A stretch of 64,000 nt of DNA from Flavobacterium faecale (GTDB lineage Bacteria; Bacteroidota; Bacteroidia; Flavobacteriales; Flavobacteriaceae): contig NZ_CP020918.1 of the NCBI RefSeq assembly GCF_003076455.1, forward strand, positions 806,001 through 870,000. Reading direction: 5' to 3'. The notes beneath the pieces are model-generated. The model was not told the DNA's origin. It did not search any database and worked only from the letters and a program-made list of their open reading frames with translations. This document shows positions 36,357-45,108 of the stretch, piece after piece. Both the position numbers and the translations under genes were made by a program. How positions within the stretch are numbered: position 1 is the first letter of the stretch; every line of letters starts with the position of its first letter.

Positions 36357-36689
36357 CTATTTACTCAACAGCAATATCTCTGTTACCACTACTTCTGTGA
36401 CATAACGCTTCTCTCCATTTTTGTCGTCATAAGTGCGATGGGTCAATTTTCCTTCAATTGCAATTTCTTTCCCTTTCACTACATATTTTTCAATAATCTC
36501 TGCAGTCCTTCCCCAAGCAACCAAACGATGCCATTGTGTCTCTTCCACCTTCTCCCCTTTTTCGTTTTTGTAACTATCATTTGTGGCTAGTGTGAAGTTG
36601 GCTAATTTTTTTCCACCTTCAAAATTTTTGATCTCTGGGTCGTTACCTAAGTGACCAATTAACTGAACTCTGTTTTTTAATGCATTCAT
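36357..36689 (-). CDS. ssb: Single-stranded DNA-binding protein, short form
   Basis: 110 residues holding essentially only the OB fold: 'MNALKNRVQLIGHLGNDPEI' at the N-terminus, 'ANFTLATNDSYKN' near 30, 'TQWHRLVAWGRTAEI' near 52, 'GKEIAIEGKLTHRTYDDKNG' near 75. It lacks the Pro/Gly-rich tail and acidic DDDxPF-type tip used by the main cellular SSB to recruit repair proteins, so it is likely a secondary SSB. Confidence 0.93.
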   Translation of the reverse strand: MNALKNRVQLIGHLGNDPEIKNFEGGKKLANFTLATNDSYKNEKGEKVEETQWHRLVAWGRTAEIIEKYVVKGKEIAIEGKLTHRTYDDKNGEKRYVTEVVVTEILLLSK

Positions 36690-36870
36690 GGCGTATATAT
36701 TTTATAAGTTATTTGTACGTGTTGACACTTTCAATTCATCAACAGTGCAAAGATGCGACAGCGGCAAAAAGTTATTCGGTTATCATTCAATTACTTTCGG
36801 TTGTAAATATTTGTAAGCGTTTGTAAACGGATACATTTTTTCGTATCTTAGCATAAATCAAACAGACTAT

Positions 36871-38400
36871 ATGCAAGCAGAAATTAATAAAGTTGAATTA
36901 AGAAACTTAAAAGTAGCAGATTATAAAGAGTTAAAAAAATCGATGATCGAATCGTATCCTGAGATGGCAGACAGCTATTGGGACGAAGCGCAAATCAAAA
37001 AACTATTAAAGCTTTTCCCCGAAGGACAATTGGTTATTATTGTTGATGATGTGGTGGTAGGATCAGCTTTGTCACTTATTGTCGATGAAGATTTAGTAGA
37101 CAAAAATCATAATTACGCACAAATCACAGGTCAATATACTTTCTCTACACATACTTATAAGGGAGATGTATTATATGGAATTGATGTTTTTGTCCACCCA
37201 AAATACAGAGGACTCCGTTTAGGACGAAGACTGTATGATGCTCGAAAAGAAATTTGCGAACAGTTCAACCTAAAATCTATTGTTTTTGCAGGAAGGATTC
37301 CGAACTACGGAAAATATGCACTAGAACTTACTCCAAAGGAATATATTGACAAGGTAAAAAGAAAAGAAATTCATGATCCCGTACTTTCTTTTCAGTTAAG
37401 CAACGAATTTCACGTGATGCGAATCATGAAGAATTATTTGCAAGGTGATACACAATCAAAAGAGTTTGCAGCCTTACTAGAATGGAATAATATTTATTAT
37501 GATGACAGTCCCAAAATCATCAATCAAACAAAAAGTGTCATTCGATTAGGACTGATTCAATGGCAAATGCGTCCGCTGAAAGATCTTGATGCTTTGTTTG
37601 AACAGTCAGAATTTTTTATTGATGCTGTGTCTGGGTACGGAAGTGATTTTGCGGTTTTCCCAGAGTTATTTATCGCTCCTTTGATGGCAGACTACAATCA
37701 TTTATCTGAAGCTGATGCTATTAGAGAATTGGCAAAATATGCGGAACCGATTAAAAGACGTTTTCAAGAATTAGCAATTGCTTACAATATCAATATCATT
37801 ACCGGAAGTATGCCTAATTTGATTGATGGCGTACTATACAATTGTGGTTTTTTATGTAAACGAGATGGTACAAACGAAATGTATACCAAAATACACATCA
37901 CACCAAACGAAGTATTCCATTGGGGAATTACGGGCGGAAACACCATTCAAACATTCGATACTGATTGCGGAAAAATTGGAATTATAATTTGTTACGATGT
38001 GGAGTTCCCAGAACTTTCGAGACTTATGGCGGATGAAGGAATGAACATTCTATTTGTACCATTCTTGACGGACACACAAAACGGATACACACGTGTGAAA
38101 CATTGTGCACAAGCCCGTGCTATTGAAAACGAGTGTTATGTGGCTATTGCGGGTTGCGTAGGGAACTTACCGAAGGTAAACAACATGGACATTCAATATG
38201 CACAAACAGCAGTATTTACACCTTCTGATTTTGCTTTTCCAAGTAACGGAATCAAAGCGGAAACTACACCTAATACAGAAATGACCCTTATTGTTGATGT
38301 CGATTTAGATTTATTAAAAGAGCTTCACGAGCATGGTAGTGTCAAAATTTTGAAAGATAGACGTCACGACTTATACAAAATAAAGAAAACTATTAAGTAG
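36871..38400 (+). CDS. GNAT acetyltransferase - carbon-nitrogen hydrolase fusion
   Basis: 509 residues. The GNAT domain (~5-200) has the acetyl-CoA-binding segment 'HPKYRGLRLGRRLYDARKEI' near 110. The nitrilase-superfamily domain (~225-505) has a complete Glu-Lys-Cys triad: Glu in 'AVFPELF' near 270, Lys in 'YTKIHITPNE' near 345 and Cys in 'IIICYDVEFPE' near 376. It probably hydrolyses a small amide while the GNAT half acetylates an amine. The fusion is a known family, but its substrate is not clear to me. Monocistronic. Confidence 0.92.
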   Translation: MQAEINKVELRNLKVADYKELKKSMIESYPEMADSYWDEAQIKKLLKLFPEGQLVIIVDDVVVGSALSLIVDEDLVDKNHNYAQITGQYTFSTHTYKGDVLYGIDVFVHPKYRGLRLGRRLYDARKEICEQFNLKSIVFAGRIPNYGKYALELTPKEYIDKVKRKEIHDPVLSFQLSNEFHVMRIMKNYLQGDTQSKEFAALLEWNNIYYDDSPKIINQTKSVIRLGLIQWQMRPLKDLDALFEQSEFFIDAVSGYGSDFAVFPELFIAPLMADYNHLSEADAIRELAKYAEPIKRRFQELAIAYNINIITGSMPNLIDGVLYNCGFLCKRDGTNEMYTKIHITPNEVFHWGITGGNTIQTFDTDCGKIGIIICYDVEFPELSRLMADEGMNILFVPFLTDTQNGYTRVKHCAQARAIENECYVAIAGCVGNLPKVNNMDIQYAQTAVFTPSDFAFPSNGIKAETTPNTEMTLIVDVDLDLLKELHEHGSVKILKDRRHDLYKIKKTIK

Positions 38401-38586
38401 TTACTGAGTTCTAAACGACTAAGTTCCTAAGAACAAGTGAATACTTACATATGTATGGTCCTTTGGATTGAAAACGCAGACAAAAAACAGTTTAGTCCTA
38501 ATTCTTCAAAACAAAAACCATATAATTACAAGTTACTAGATTTATAAAATGTTCTAGATTCAACGTTTTAGGGACTTAGAATCGAA

Positions 38587-38955
38587 ATGAAAAAAAATAA
38601 TCTAACTATGAAGAGTTGTTTAGAATGTGGTGAAAAAATCATCGGTCGAGAGGACAAAAAATTCTGTAGTGATGGCTGCCGAAATGCTTATAATAATAAG
38701 ATCAACAAAGACAGCAACAACTATATGCGCAACATCAATAATAAGTTGCGAAAGAATTACCGAATCCTATGCGGCTTAAACACCGAAGGAAAATCAAAGA
38801 CAACCAAATCAAAGTTACTAAGTCAAGGATTTGATTTTGATTTTTTTACCAGTATTCTAAAAACAAAAACAGGAAATACCTATTATTTCTTGTACGATCA
38901 AGGATACCTACTTTTAGAAAATGATTTTTATATGCTAGTCAAAAAAGATATTTAA
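38587..38955 (+). CDS. Zinc-ribbon (DUF2116-like) small protein
   Basis: 122 residues (115 if started at the internal ATG before 'KSCLECGEK'). The N-terminus has 'CLECG' and 'FCSDGCRNAYNNK', a Cx2C...Cx3C ribbon followed by a basic Asn-rich helix. The C-terminal half ('GFDFDFFTSILKTKTGNTYYF', residues ~82-102) looks globular. Likely nucleic-acid binding (inference). Fifteen bases before the M28 peptidase gene, possibly one transcript. Confidence 0.75.
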   Translation: MKKNNLTMKSCLECGEKIIGREDKKFCSDGCRNAYNNKINKDSNNYMRNINNKLRKNYRILCGLNTEGKSKTTKSKLLSQGFDFDFFTSILKTKTGNTYYFLYDQGYLLLENDFYMLVKKDI

Positions 38956-38969
38956 TTCCGTTACGCATC

Positions 38970-41351
38970 ATGATAAAAAAGTTTGGTTCCCTCATTATCG
39001 TTAGCATCCTATTACTAGTTTTAGGATTCATGTATTACACCATAATGCCGCAAGCGAGCACAGAAACAAATGTGCCTTTAAACGAATTTTCGACCAAGAG
39101 GGCATTTGCACATGTTCAAGCAATAGCCAAAAAGCCTCACTATGTAGGTTCCAAAAATCATGAAGTTGTAGCGCAATATCTTCAAACCAAGTTAAAAAAA
39201 CTAGGATTAGAAACCAGCATTCAAGAAGGCTATACTTTAACCGATTGGGGTAATTTGGTTTATTCGAAAAATATTATGACGCGTATCAAAGGAAGCCAAT
39301 CCTCTAGCGCATTACTATTGCTCACCCATTATGACAGCGCACCGCATTCGGCCTCATTTGGAGCGAGTGATGCAGGCTCGGGCGTAGCGACCATCTTAGA
39401 GAGTGTTCGTGCTTTTTTACATGCCAAAAAACAACACAAAAACGACATCATCATCCTGTTTTCTGACGCAGAAGAATTAGGACTTAATGGCGCATCATTA
39501 TTTGTTACCCAACACAAATGGGCCAAAGAAATAGGATTAGCGCTCAACTTCGAAGCTAGAGGAACATCTGGACCTAGCTATATGCTTATGGAAACCAATG
39601 GTGGTAACGCTGGCTTGGTGAATCATTTTGCAAATGCTAGCATGCCTTTCCCTGTTTCCAACTCCTTGATGTATAGCATTTACAAAATGTTGCCCAACGA
39701 TACCGATTTAACTGTATTTAGAAAACAAGGAAATATCCAAGGACTAAATTTCGCCTTCATCGATGGTCATTACAACTACCATACAGCACAAGACGACAGC
39801 AAGCACCTAGATCAAAATACCTTAGCACATCAGGGTTCCTACCTAATGCCTTTATTAGATTATTTTTCGAATATAAATCTAAAAACCACAGCATCGACTG
39901 ACGACGATGTGTATTTTAGTCTGCCATTCAGCTTTGTACATTATCCCTTTGATTGGGTGCAAATCATGCTTTATGTTGCCATTGCTATTTTTGTACTCAT
40001 CGTGTTTTTAGGCAAAGCGAAAAGAATTTTGTCTTTTGGAGCCATCGCAAGAGGTTTTGTCCCACTGTTTGCTAGCTTGCTGTTTTCAGGAGGATTGGCT
40101 TATTTTGGATGGAAAGTATTGTTGTCGATCTATCCACAGTACAATGATTTACTAAATGGGTTCACGTATAATGGGCATGACTACATAGCGGCCTTTGTCG
40201 CATTATCAGTATCCATTTGTTTTTTCTTTTACAACCTCATCCCTAGCACCAAAGGCACAAAGTCCAATTGGGTAGCACCATTATTTATTTGGTTAGTCAT
40301 CAATGGTGCTATCGCCTTTTATTTGCAAGGTGCAGGTTTCTTGATTCTTCCGGTATTTTTTGCACTTGTTAGTTTTGGAACGTATACTGCCATCCAAAAG
40401 AACAGTCCCTGGCTAAACTTGGTTGTGGCACTACCTGCGCTATTAATCATTGCACCATTTATCTATATGTTTCCAGTAGGATTGGGACTCAAAATGTTGG
40501 TTGGTAGTGCAGTTTTGACAGCATTACTCTTCAGTTTACTACTGCCCGTATTTGACAATTTCGACAGAAAAGGAATTTGGTCTTTGTTTTTCATTATCTT
40601 ATCCATAGGCTTTTTTACAAAGGCACATTTTGCATCTGGTTACGAAAAAGGCAAGGCAAAATCCAATAGTTTAGTTTACCTATACGATGCTGATTTGCAT
40701 AAAGCCTCGTATGTGACGTACGACAAAAACCTAGACAACTGGACACAAAAATATTTAGGATCTAACCCACAGACTACAAAACTGCAAGAGGATATTCCGT
40801 TGTTTAGCAAGTACAACAGTAAATTTACCTATGCCACAGAAACCACCGTTCAGGCTATTGCCCCACCAACAATTGCGTTTTTAAAAGATAGCTTAGCGGG
40901 TAACTTACACTATTACAAAATTAAAATCACACCCAACCGAAACGTTAATCGTTACGACATTTTTGCAGACGAGAAAATGGATTTTCAGCATTTTAAAGCC
41001 AACGGTGTGTCGCAACTCGAAGCCAGCACTGATCGAATGGAACGAAACGGAAAAAAAATAGTAAGCTTCTATGTTGTAAACAATCGTCCGTTAGAACTCG
41101 AATTTATACTCAATCGTGCAACAATTTTTGATATGAATCTACTCGAAAGTTCGTTTGATTTATTACAAAATCCTTTATTCAACATAGTGCCAAGAGAAGA
41201 TTGGATGATGCCTACACCATTTGTACTTACTGATGCTGTTTGTATTAAAAAGAAAATCAAACCGAGTCCTGTTATTATTGAAGCCATTCCTGAAAACACT
41301 ACTGCAGTACAACAAAATATCGCCACAGTACCACTACCTGTTACCAACTAG
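38970..41351 (+). CDS. M28-family metallopeptidase with multi-pass membrane C-terminus
   Basis: 793 residues. One N-terminal TM (~6-25), then the M28 aminopeptidase domain (~35-310) with zinc ligands in 'LTHYDSAPHS' (H120), 'FGASDAGSG' (D134), catalytic Glu pair 'DAEELG' (168-169), 'FEARG' (near 191) and a final His in 'HYNYHTAQDD' near 270. About eight further TMs lie at ~330-560 and a soluble periplasmic domain fills the rest. This is the ER-aminopeptidase-like layout seen in Bacteroidota, so the catalytic site faces the periplasm. Confidence 0.92.
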   Translation: MIKKFGSLIIVSILLLVLGFMYYTIMPQASTETNVPLNEFSTKRAFAHVQAIAKKPHYVGSKNHEVVAQYLQTKLKKLGLETSIQEGYTLTDWGNLVYSKNIMTRIKGSQSSSALLLLTHYDSAPHSASFGASDAGSGVATILESVRAFLHAKKQHKNDIIILFSDAEELGLNGASLFVTQHKWAKEIGLALNFEARGTSGPSYMLMETNGGNAGLVNHFANASMPFPVSNSLMYSIYKMLPNDTDLTVFRKQGNIQGLNFAFIDGHYNYHTAQDDSKHLDQNTLAHQGSYLMPLLDYFSNINLKTTASTDDDVYFSLPFSFVHYPFDWVQIMLYVAIAIFVLIVFLGKAKRILSFGAIARGFVPLFASLLFSGGLAYFGWKVLLSIYPQYNDLLNGFTYNGHDYIAAFVALSVSICFFFYNLIPSTKGTKSNWVAPLFIWLVINGAIAFYLQGAGFLILPVFFALVSFGTYTAIQKNSPWLNLVVALPALLIIAPFIYMFPVGLGLKMLVGSAVLTALLFSLLLPVFDNFDRKGIWSLFFIILSIGFFTKAHFASGYEKGKAKSNSLVYLYDADLHKASYVTYDKNLDNWTQKYLGSNPQTTKLQEDIPLFSKYNSKFTYATETTVQAIAPPTIAFLKDSLAGNLHYYKIKITPNRNVNRYDIFADEKMDFQHFKANGVSQLEASTDRMERNGKKIVSFYVVNNRPLELEFILNRATIFDMNLLESSFDLLQNPLFNIVPREDWMMPTPFVLTDAVCIKKKIKPSPVIIEAIPENTTAVQQNIATVPLPVTN

Positions 41352-41444
41352 AATAAAAAACATAACAAACAATAAAGTAAACTATTCTAAATCATTTGTT
41401 TACCAAAAATAATCCCGTATCTTTAAAAATCAAATACACTGATC

Positions 41445-42074
41445 ATGAAAGATATAAAGCAACTAAACAGGAAATCAAAAGCTGCAATGGTTTTAATCTT
41501 TGTAACCTTATTACTGCTGATTAGCAACTACTTTATTGGACAAAATTCTAAGAAAACGAATGAACACATACGAGCAATTTACAATGATCGGTTGTTGGTT
41601 AGTCATTATATTTTTCAATACAACAATACCATCCATCAAATCATAGCAGCAGCTTCACAGCCGAAAGCAACCGAAGGCAAAACTCAAATTTGGATACAAA
41701 ACCAAATAGAAGCTATGGAGGTTTTGCACAAAAAATATCTCCAAACTGTTTTGACCATCGATGAGCAGGTTCATTTTTCAAAATTGCAACAACAATGCAC
41801 ACAATTAGTTGTATTAAGTGAACAATATCGCTGGGAAGAAACAACTTATCTAGCACATCAAACGCTATTAACCTTAACAACCTTGTCGCAATTGCAAATT
41901 GACGAAGGAAAAACAACCCTTACAACTGCAAATGCACTACACAGCGGCAATCAACTCGTAACTCAATTTGAGGTAGGCCTTTTCATTCTGCTAGGGTGTT
42001 TATCGATGTATTTGTTGGTTTTAAAAAAAATGAAGTACAACATAAAAATCCCCCAAGCACCAAGCTTAAACTAG
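41445..42074 (+). CDS. Stand-alone four-helix-bundle (4HB_MCP-like) membrane protein
   Basis: 209 residues. TM1 (~14-30), a periplasmic helical region (~35-170) like the 4HB ligand-binding domain of chemoreceptors ('NEHIRAIYNDRLLVSHYIFQ'), TM2 (~178-197), then a 12-residue tail with no HAMP, kinase or signalling domain. It may sense something and signal through a partner, or be a remnant of a larger receptor. I see no frameshifted continuation downstream. Function unknown. Confidence 0.75.
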   Translation: MKDIKQLNRKSKAAMVLIFVTLLLLISNYFIGQNSKKTNEHIRAIYNDRLLVSHYIFQYNNTIHQIIAAASQPKATEGKTQIWIQNQIEAMEVLHKKYLQTVLTIDEQVHFSKLQQQCTQLVVLSEQYRWEETTYLAHQTLLTLTTLSQLQIDEGKTTLTTANALHSGNQLVTQFEVGLFILLGCLSMYLLVLKKMKYNIKIPQAPSLN

Positions 42075-42560
42075 TTTTTTGGGACTTTGTGTTTAGGTTC
42101 GAAAACTTGTAATAATCGGTTTATGTATGTAGGCATTAGGATGAACAAACGCTGAACTTCACCGAAGTTTCCGCCAGGAATAGCCGAGCGTAAATATTGT
42201 GATCTCCCATTTGAAGTTAATATACCCAAAAATTTTGATGTATAAAAAAAGACAAACCAGGAAGATGTTTTTTGAGTAGTTTGCATATGTAACTTGAAAG
42301 AGTTCTAGATATGAGAATACGGGAAGATAATTAGTTACCCAAAAGATAACAATTTAGGGAGTACTGAAATAGAGCTCATATAAACAAAAGTTTCTATTCT
42401 GCCTAACATACCACGACACAGTAACTTTTATCACTCTAAACATGCTTAAAATTCGAAATAAAAGCGGTACTTATTAACAATTAAACTAATTTGTAAACAA
42501 CATATAGCCAGTTTGATAAATAAAATCCTGATAATCAAACGTTTAGCGCTTATTTCTGAA
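42075..42560. other. Gene-poor interval before the small-peptide locus
   Basis: A minus-strand frame of 71 codons (42071-42286) overlaps the previous gene's stop and has no recognisable features. I do not annotate it as a gene, though it could be a degraded one. Confidence 0.4.
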
Positions 42561-42571
42561 TTTACAAAAAA

Positions 42572-42602
42572 TTAGGTGTATTATAAAAATGCATTATCTT
42601 TG
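42572..42602 (+). promoter_or_regulatory. Promoter of the 20-residue peptide gene
   Basis: TTAG, 19 bases, TATCTTTG: the second is an exact TAnnTTTG and the first is one mismatch from the -33 TTTG. It predicts a start near 42608, immediately before a hairpin. Confidence 0.6.
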
Positions 42603-42610
42603 TAAAACGA

Positions 42611-42638
42611 AAAACCCTGAATGACGGTTCAGGGTTTT
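42611..42638 (+). promoter_or_regulatory. 5'-end hairpin of the small-peptide transcript
   Basis: 11-bp stem AAAACCCTGAA / TTCAGGGTTTT with a 6-nt loop. By position it would form at the very 5' end of the transcript, 40 bases before the ORF, and could act as an attenuator or protective stem. Confidence 0.6.
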
Positions 42639-42677
42639 CTAGGAAAATATTTTCTAAATAACTTAAATCCAACACTT

Positions 42678-42740
42678 ATGGAACAAGTAATCATTACACT
42701 AACATTAATACTATTATTAGTGTTAGCAGTTAAGCATTAA
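42678..42740 (+). CDS. Tiny hydrophobic peptide (20 residues), toxin-like or membrane peptide
   Basis: MEQVIITLTLILLLVLAVKH then TAA. The central 15 residues are almost all Ile/Leu/Val/Thr/Ala with charged ends, so it would insert in a membrane. It sits in a compact unit: consensus promoter, 5' hairpin, ORF and rho-independent terminator, about 190 nt in all. Length and composition resemble type I toxin peptides such as Ibs or Ldr, but I recognise no family and see no proven antitoxin RNA. A TATATTTG on the minus strand at 42795-42802 could start an antisense RNA. It could also be a small regulatory RNA with an incidental ORF. Confidence 0.45.
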   Translation: MEQVIITLTLILLLVLAVKH

Positions 42741-42749
42741 CATCTAAAA

Positions 42750-42773
42750 CCACTCCTTATGGGGTGGATTTTT
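42750..42773. terminator. Terminator of the small-peptide transcript
   Basis: 7-bp stem CCACTCC / GGGGTGG (one G-U pair), TTAT loop, then ATTTTT on the plus strand and TTTT on the minus strand, so it may work both ways. Confidence 0.8.
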
Positions 42774-42885
42774 AGTACTAACAAATGATATGCGCAAATA
42801 TACGTATCAAAGTTGAATAATATTAGTAATACTTAAATTTTTATATAATTTCTGTGAATAATATAGCTGGTTGATTTGAATTATA

Positions 42886-42972
42886 ATGAGGGTAAAGCTT
42901 GCACTTGCCTTTTTAGTATTTCTACTTATACCAGCGGGGGGTAGTTACTTAGCATATAAATGTTTGTTTTAA
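42886..42972 (+). CDS. Possible 28-residue single-TM peptide
   Basis: MRVKLALAFLVFLLIPAGGS then YLAYKCLF and TAA. It reads like one membrane helix with a basic N-terminus. It ends 36 bases before a bidirectional hairpin. No TAnnTTTG element at a sensible distance is visible, and there is no recognisable family. It may be a chance ORF. Confidence 0.3.
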   Translation: MRVKLALAFLVFLLIPAGGSYLAYKCLF

Positions 42973-43008
42973 CATGAAAGCATAACAATCCCTTTTTTAT
43001 AACCAAAA

Positions 43009-43040
43009 AAAGTTGTAATCGTTTTAATGATTACAACTTT
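43009..43040. terminator. Bidirectional terminator, end of LRR protein gene
   Basis: 12-bp perfect stem AAAGTTGTAATC / GATTACAACTTT, 8-nt loop, seven T on the minus strand. It lies about 115 bases past the LRR gene stop. Confidence 0.85.
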
Positions 43041-43156
43041 CATATTATTTTGCTTGATCAATTTTGTGGGCATAGCCATCCCGAAGCGTCAGCACTGCGC
43101 TTACGATTCAAGAAAAACCTGCGCGATCGGATTAAAAGCGGACTTTGTAAATATAG

Positions 43157-44143
43157 TTATTTAACAATCAGTTCTTTAGTTAGATTTTGATTTCCCATTT
43201 GAAAGAATAATAGATAAGTTCCTTTTGCCCAATTAGTCACGTCAATTTGGCTAGGATTTAGAATGGTTTTTGTCAAGGCGCCACTCATTGTATAAACTTT
43301 CAAAGTTTCTATTGTCTTGGTAGAATTAATAAAAATGATATGGCTTGCTGGGTTTGGATATACTTTGACGGTGTTGTTTAGCACTACATCATTTACCCCT
43401 AAATTATATTGGCAATTAGTACTGAATGAAGAGGTATTGTCATATGACCATGTTGTTGTTCGAACGCTAGACATGTCGTCTACTTGGATGCAAGATAAAG
43501 TCGAATTTCCGGTAGATTTCATCAAATTGAAAAATAATGTTTTACCATTGTTTAAGTTCAAAGACTTTAATTTATTCGTTCTACAGTCAATAGAGGTTAA
43601 TTTCACATTTAAACTAATGTCAATATTTTCAATTTTATTGCTTTCACAACCTAGGTCGGATAGCAGAACGTTTTTTGATAAGTCTAATACTGTAAGTTGA
43701 TTGTAGCCTGTTCTAAGCCTTGTAAGGTTGGTGTTTTTAGAAAGATTTAAAGAGGTGAGTGAGTTGTACGTGCACTCTAGGGTTGTTAGCTCTGTTAGAG
43801 GTTCTAGATTTAATACAGTTAGTTTGTTTCCCGAACAATATAATGATGTTAATTTGTTGTTACTCGCAAGGTCTAATGTAAGTAAACTGTTATAAGTACA
43901 ATTTAGAGAGTTAAAGTTAATAAAAGATTCAATTCCGGATAAAGATGCAATTGATTTCCAGCTACAGTCCATTGATCCAGTGTAGGCTGCTGCTTCTGCT
44001 GTACTGATTTCCGCATCGCCATTCGTGTTAATGCTGGTTTTGGAAACTAGGAAGGCTTTGAACTTTGCGTCTGGAATTATAACATTTTGGGATTGTACAA
44101 GCGTAAAAGTCAGTAAAAAAAGGAATTGTAAAATTGATTTCAT
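43157..44143 (-). CDS. Secreted leucine-rich-repeat protein with T9SS sorting domain
   Basis: 328 residues with a signal peptide (cleavage near 'VQSQN'). About seven LRRs of 20-22 residues fill ~55-215 ('LTSLYCSGNKLTVLNLEPL', 'NLTRLRTGYNQLTVLDLSK'), of the short Bacteroidota type. The last ~75 residues are a T9SS sorting domain ('VKVYPNPASHIIFINSTKTI' ... 'LTKELIVK'). Probably displayed on the surface for binding or adhesion. Monocistronic. Confidence 0.88.
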   Translation of the reverse strand: MKSILQFLFLLTFTLVQSQNVIIPDAKFKAFLVSKTSINTNGDAEISTAEAAAYTGSMDCSWKSIASLSGIESFINFNSLNCTYNSLLTLDLASNNKLTSLYCSGNKLTVLNLEPLTELTTLECTYNSLTSLNLSKNTNLTRLRTGYNQLTVLDLSKNVLLSDLGCESNKIENIDISLNVKLTSIDCRTNKLKSLNLNNGKTLFFNLMKSTGNSTLSCIQVDDMSSVRTTTWSYDNTSSFSTNCQYNLGVNDVVLNNTVKVYPNPASHIIFINSTKTIETLKVYTMSGALTKTILNPSQIDVTNWAKGTYLLFFQMGNQNLTKELIVK

Positions 44144-44303
44144 ATTAATTTTTGCTGGATTATTAGGGCGCGAAGGTAGGATTTTTAAGTATTATTGATT
44201 GAATACTATCCAGAAACTTTGAATACAATCTGTAAAACATTTGGCAGGTTCTGATTTTGTTGGTTTTATAGTATTTTATTGAGAAAATAAGTTAGGTTTA
44301 AAG

Positions 44304-44439
44304 ACCCGATCGCTCGGATTAGAATATGAATTAGAAGTAATCTGGCTAGATTTGTTATAGTCGCCAATTGTTATGGGCACGGAATGTAATTCCGTGCTAT
44401 CGTTAGCGAGGACTTTAGTGCATATCCGAGCGATCGGGT
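44304..44439. mobile_element. MITE-like 136-bp element with 16-bp perfect terminal inverted repeats
   Basis: The ends are ACCCGATCGCTCGGAT and its exact complement. Inside is a further small palindrome (GCACGGAATGTAATTCCGTGC region). There is no ORF. Related sequence (ACCGCTCGGATATG, twice) occurs near 47,280-47,334. It could be a non-autonomous transposon or a REP-type repeat. Confidence 0.55.
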
Positions 44440-44532
44440 TTACAACTGTTCGCCATCTAAAAGTTATTTATCCATAATTCAACATATTAAATTTCTCGTG
44501 GTAAATCCTGGTGGTAGTAATTTAAGTAATGG

Positions 44533-45108
44533 TTAAAATTTAATGTCGTATTTTATTCCAAAATTAGTCAGGACAAAATTTAATTTTTCTTTGAGGTTTT
44601 CGAATGATTTATAAGCATCAAAATCTAACCATTGATATTTTATTCTCCGCCATAGAATTTCAATCAGGTTTAACTCTGGAGAATAAGGTGGCAAAAAGTA
44701 AATTAAAACATCTTTTTCTTTCCATTGTTCTATTTTAGCCATAAACTTCTTTGATTTGTGTATGGGAGAATTGTCAAGAATTACAATGGTTTTTTTAATG
44801 GTTTGTTCCACAAATCGATTCATAAAACTGATGATTCTATCTGAATTAAAGGTTGTTTCAAGTGTTTCGAAATAGAGTTTATTTTTACGGGTCATTAATC
44901 CAACTACATTCTGATATTTACCTTTAGCAGCGGGTAACAAAATTGGATTATCCTTTGTTTGCCAAGCATAAGGCACATTAGGAGAGAGTCCAAAATGACT
45001 TTGGTCTCCAAAATATAAATCAATATAACCGCTATCTTCCAAACTCTTTAATGTTTCTATCTGCTCTTGTTTAAATCTAAATTGTTCTTCGTTGCGTTTG
45101 CCTTTCAA
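44533..45108 (-). CDS. IS630-family transposase, C-terminal DDE part
   Basis: 191 residues from the first ATG in frame, though homology clearly extends upstream without an ATG ('KLLGYKWKRARLSLKGKRNE'). The DDE triad is intact: Asp in 'IDLYFGDQSHFGL', Asp in 'IVILDNSPIHKSKKF', Glu in 'YSPELNLIEILWRRIKYQW'. It needs fusion to the HTH part by a shift of reading frame at the end of the upstream ORF, near a T6-A4 run. The stop codon lies outside the terminal repeat, in flanking DNA. Confidence 0.9.
   Translation of the reverse strand: MKGKRNEEQFRFKQEQIETLKSLEDSGYIDLYFGDQSHFGLSPNVPYAWQTKDNPILLPAAKGKYQNVVGLMTRKNKLYFETLETTFNSDRIISFMNRFVEQTIKKTIVILDNSPIHKSKKFMAKIEQWKEKDVLIYFLPPYSPELNLIEILWRRIKYQWLDFDAYKSFENLKEKLNFVLTNFGIKYDIKF

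Noticed and set aside
42071-42286. 71-codon minus-strand frame
   Set aside because: It overlaps the end of the preceding gene and has no recognisable domain, promoter or terminator. It might be a relic, but I cannot support it.
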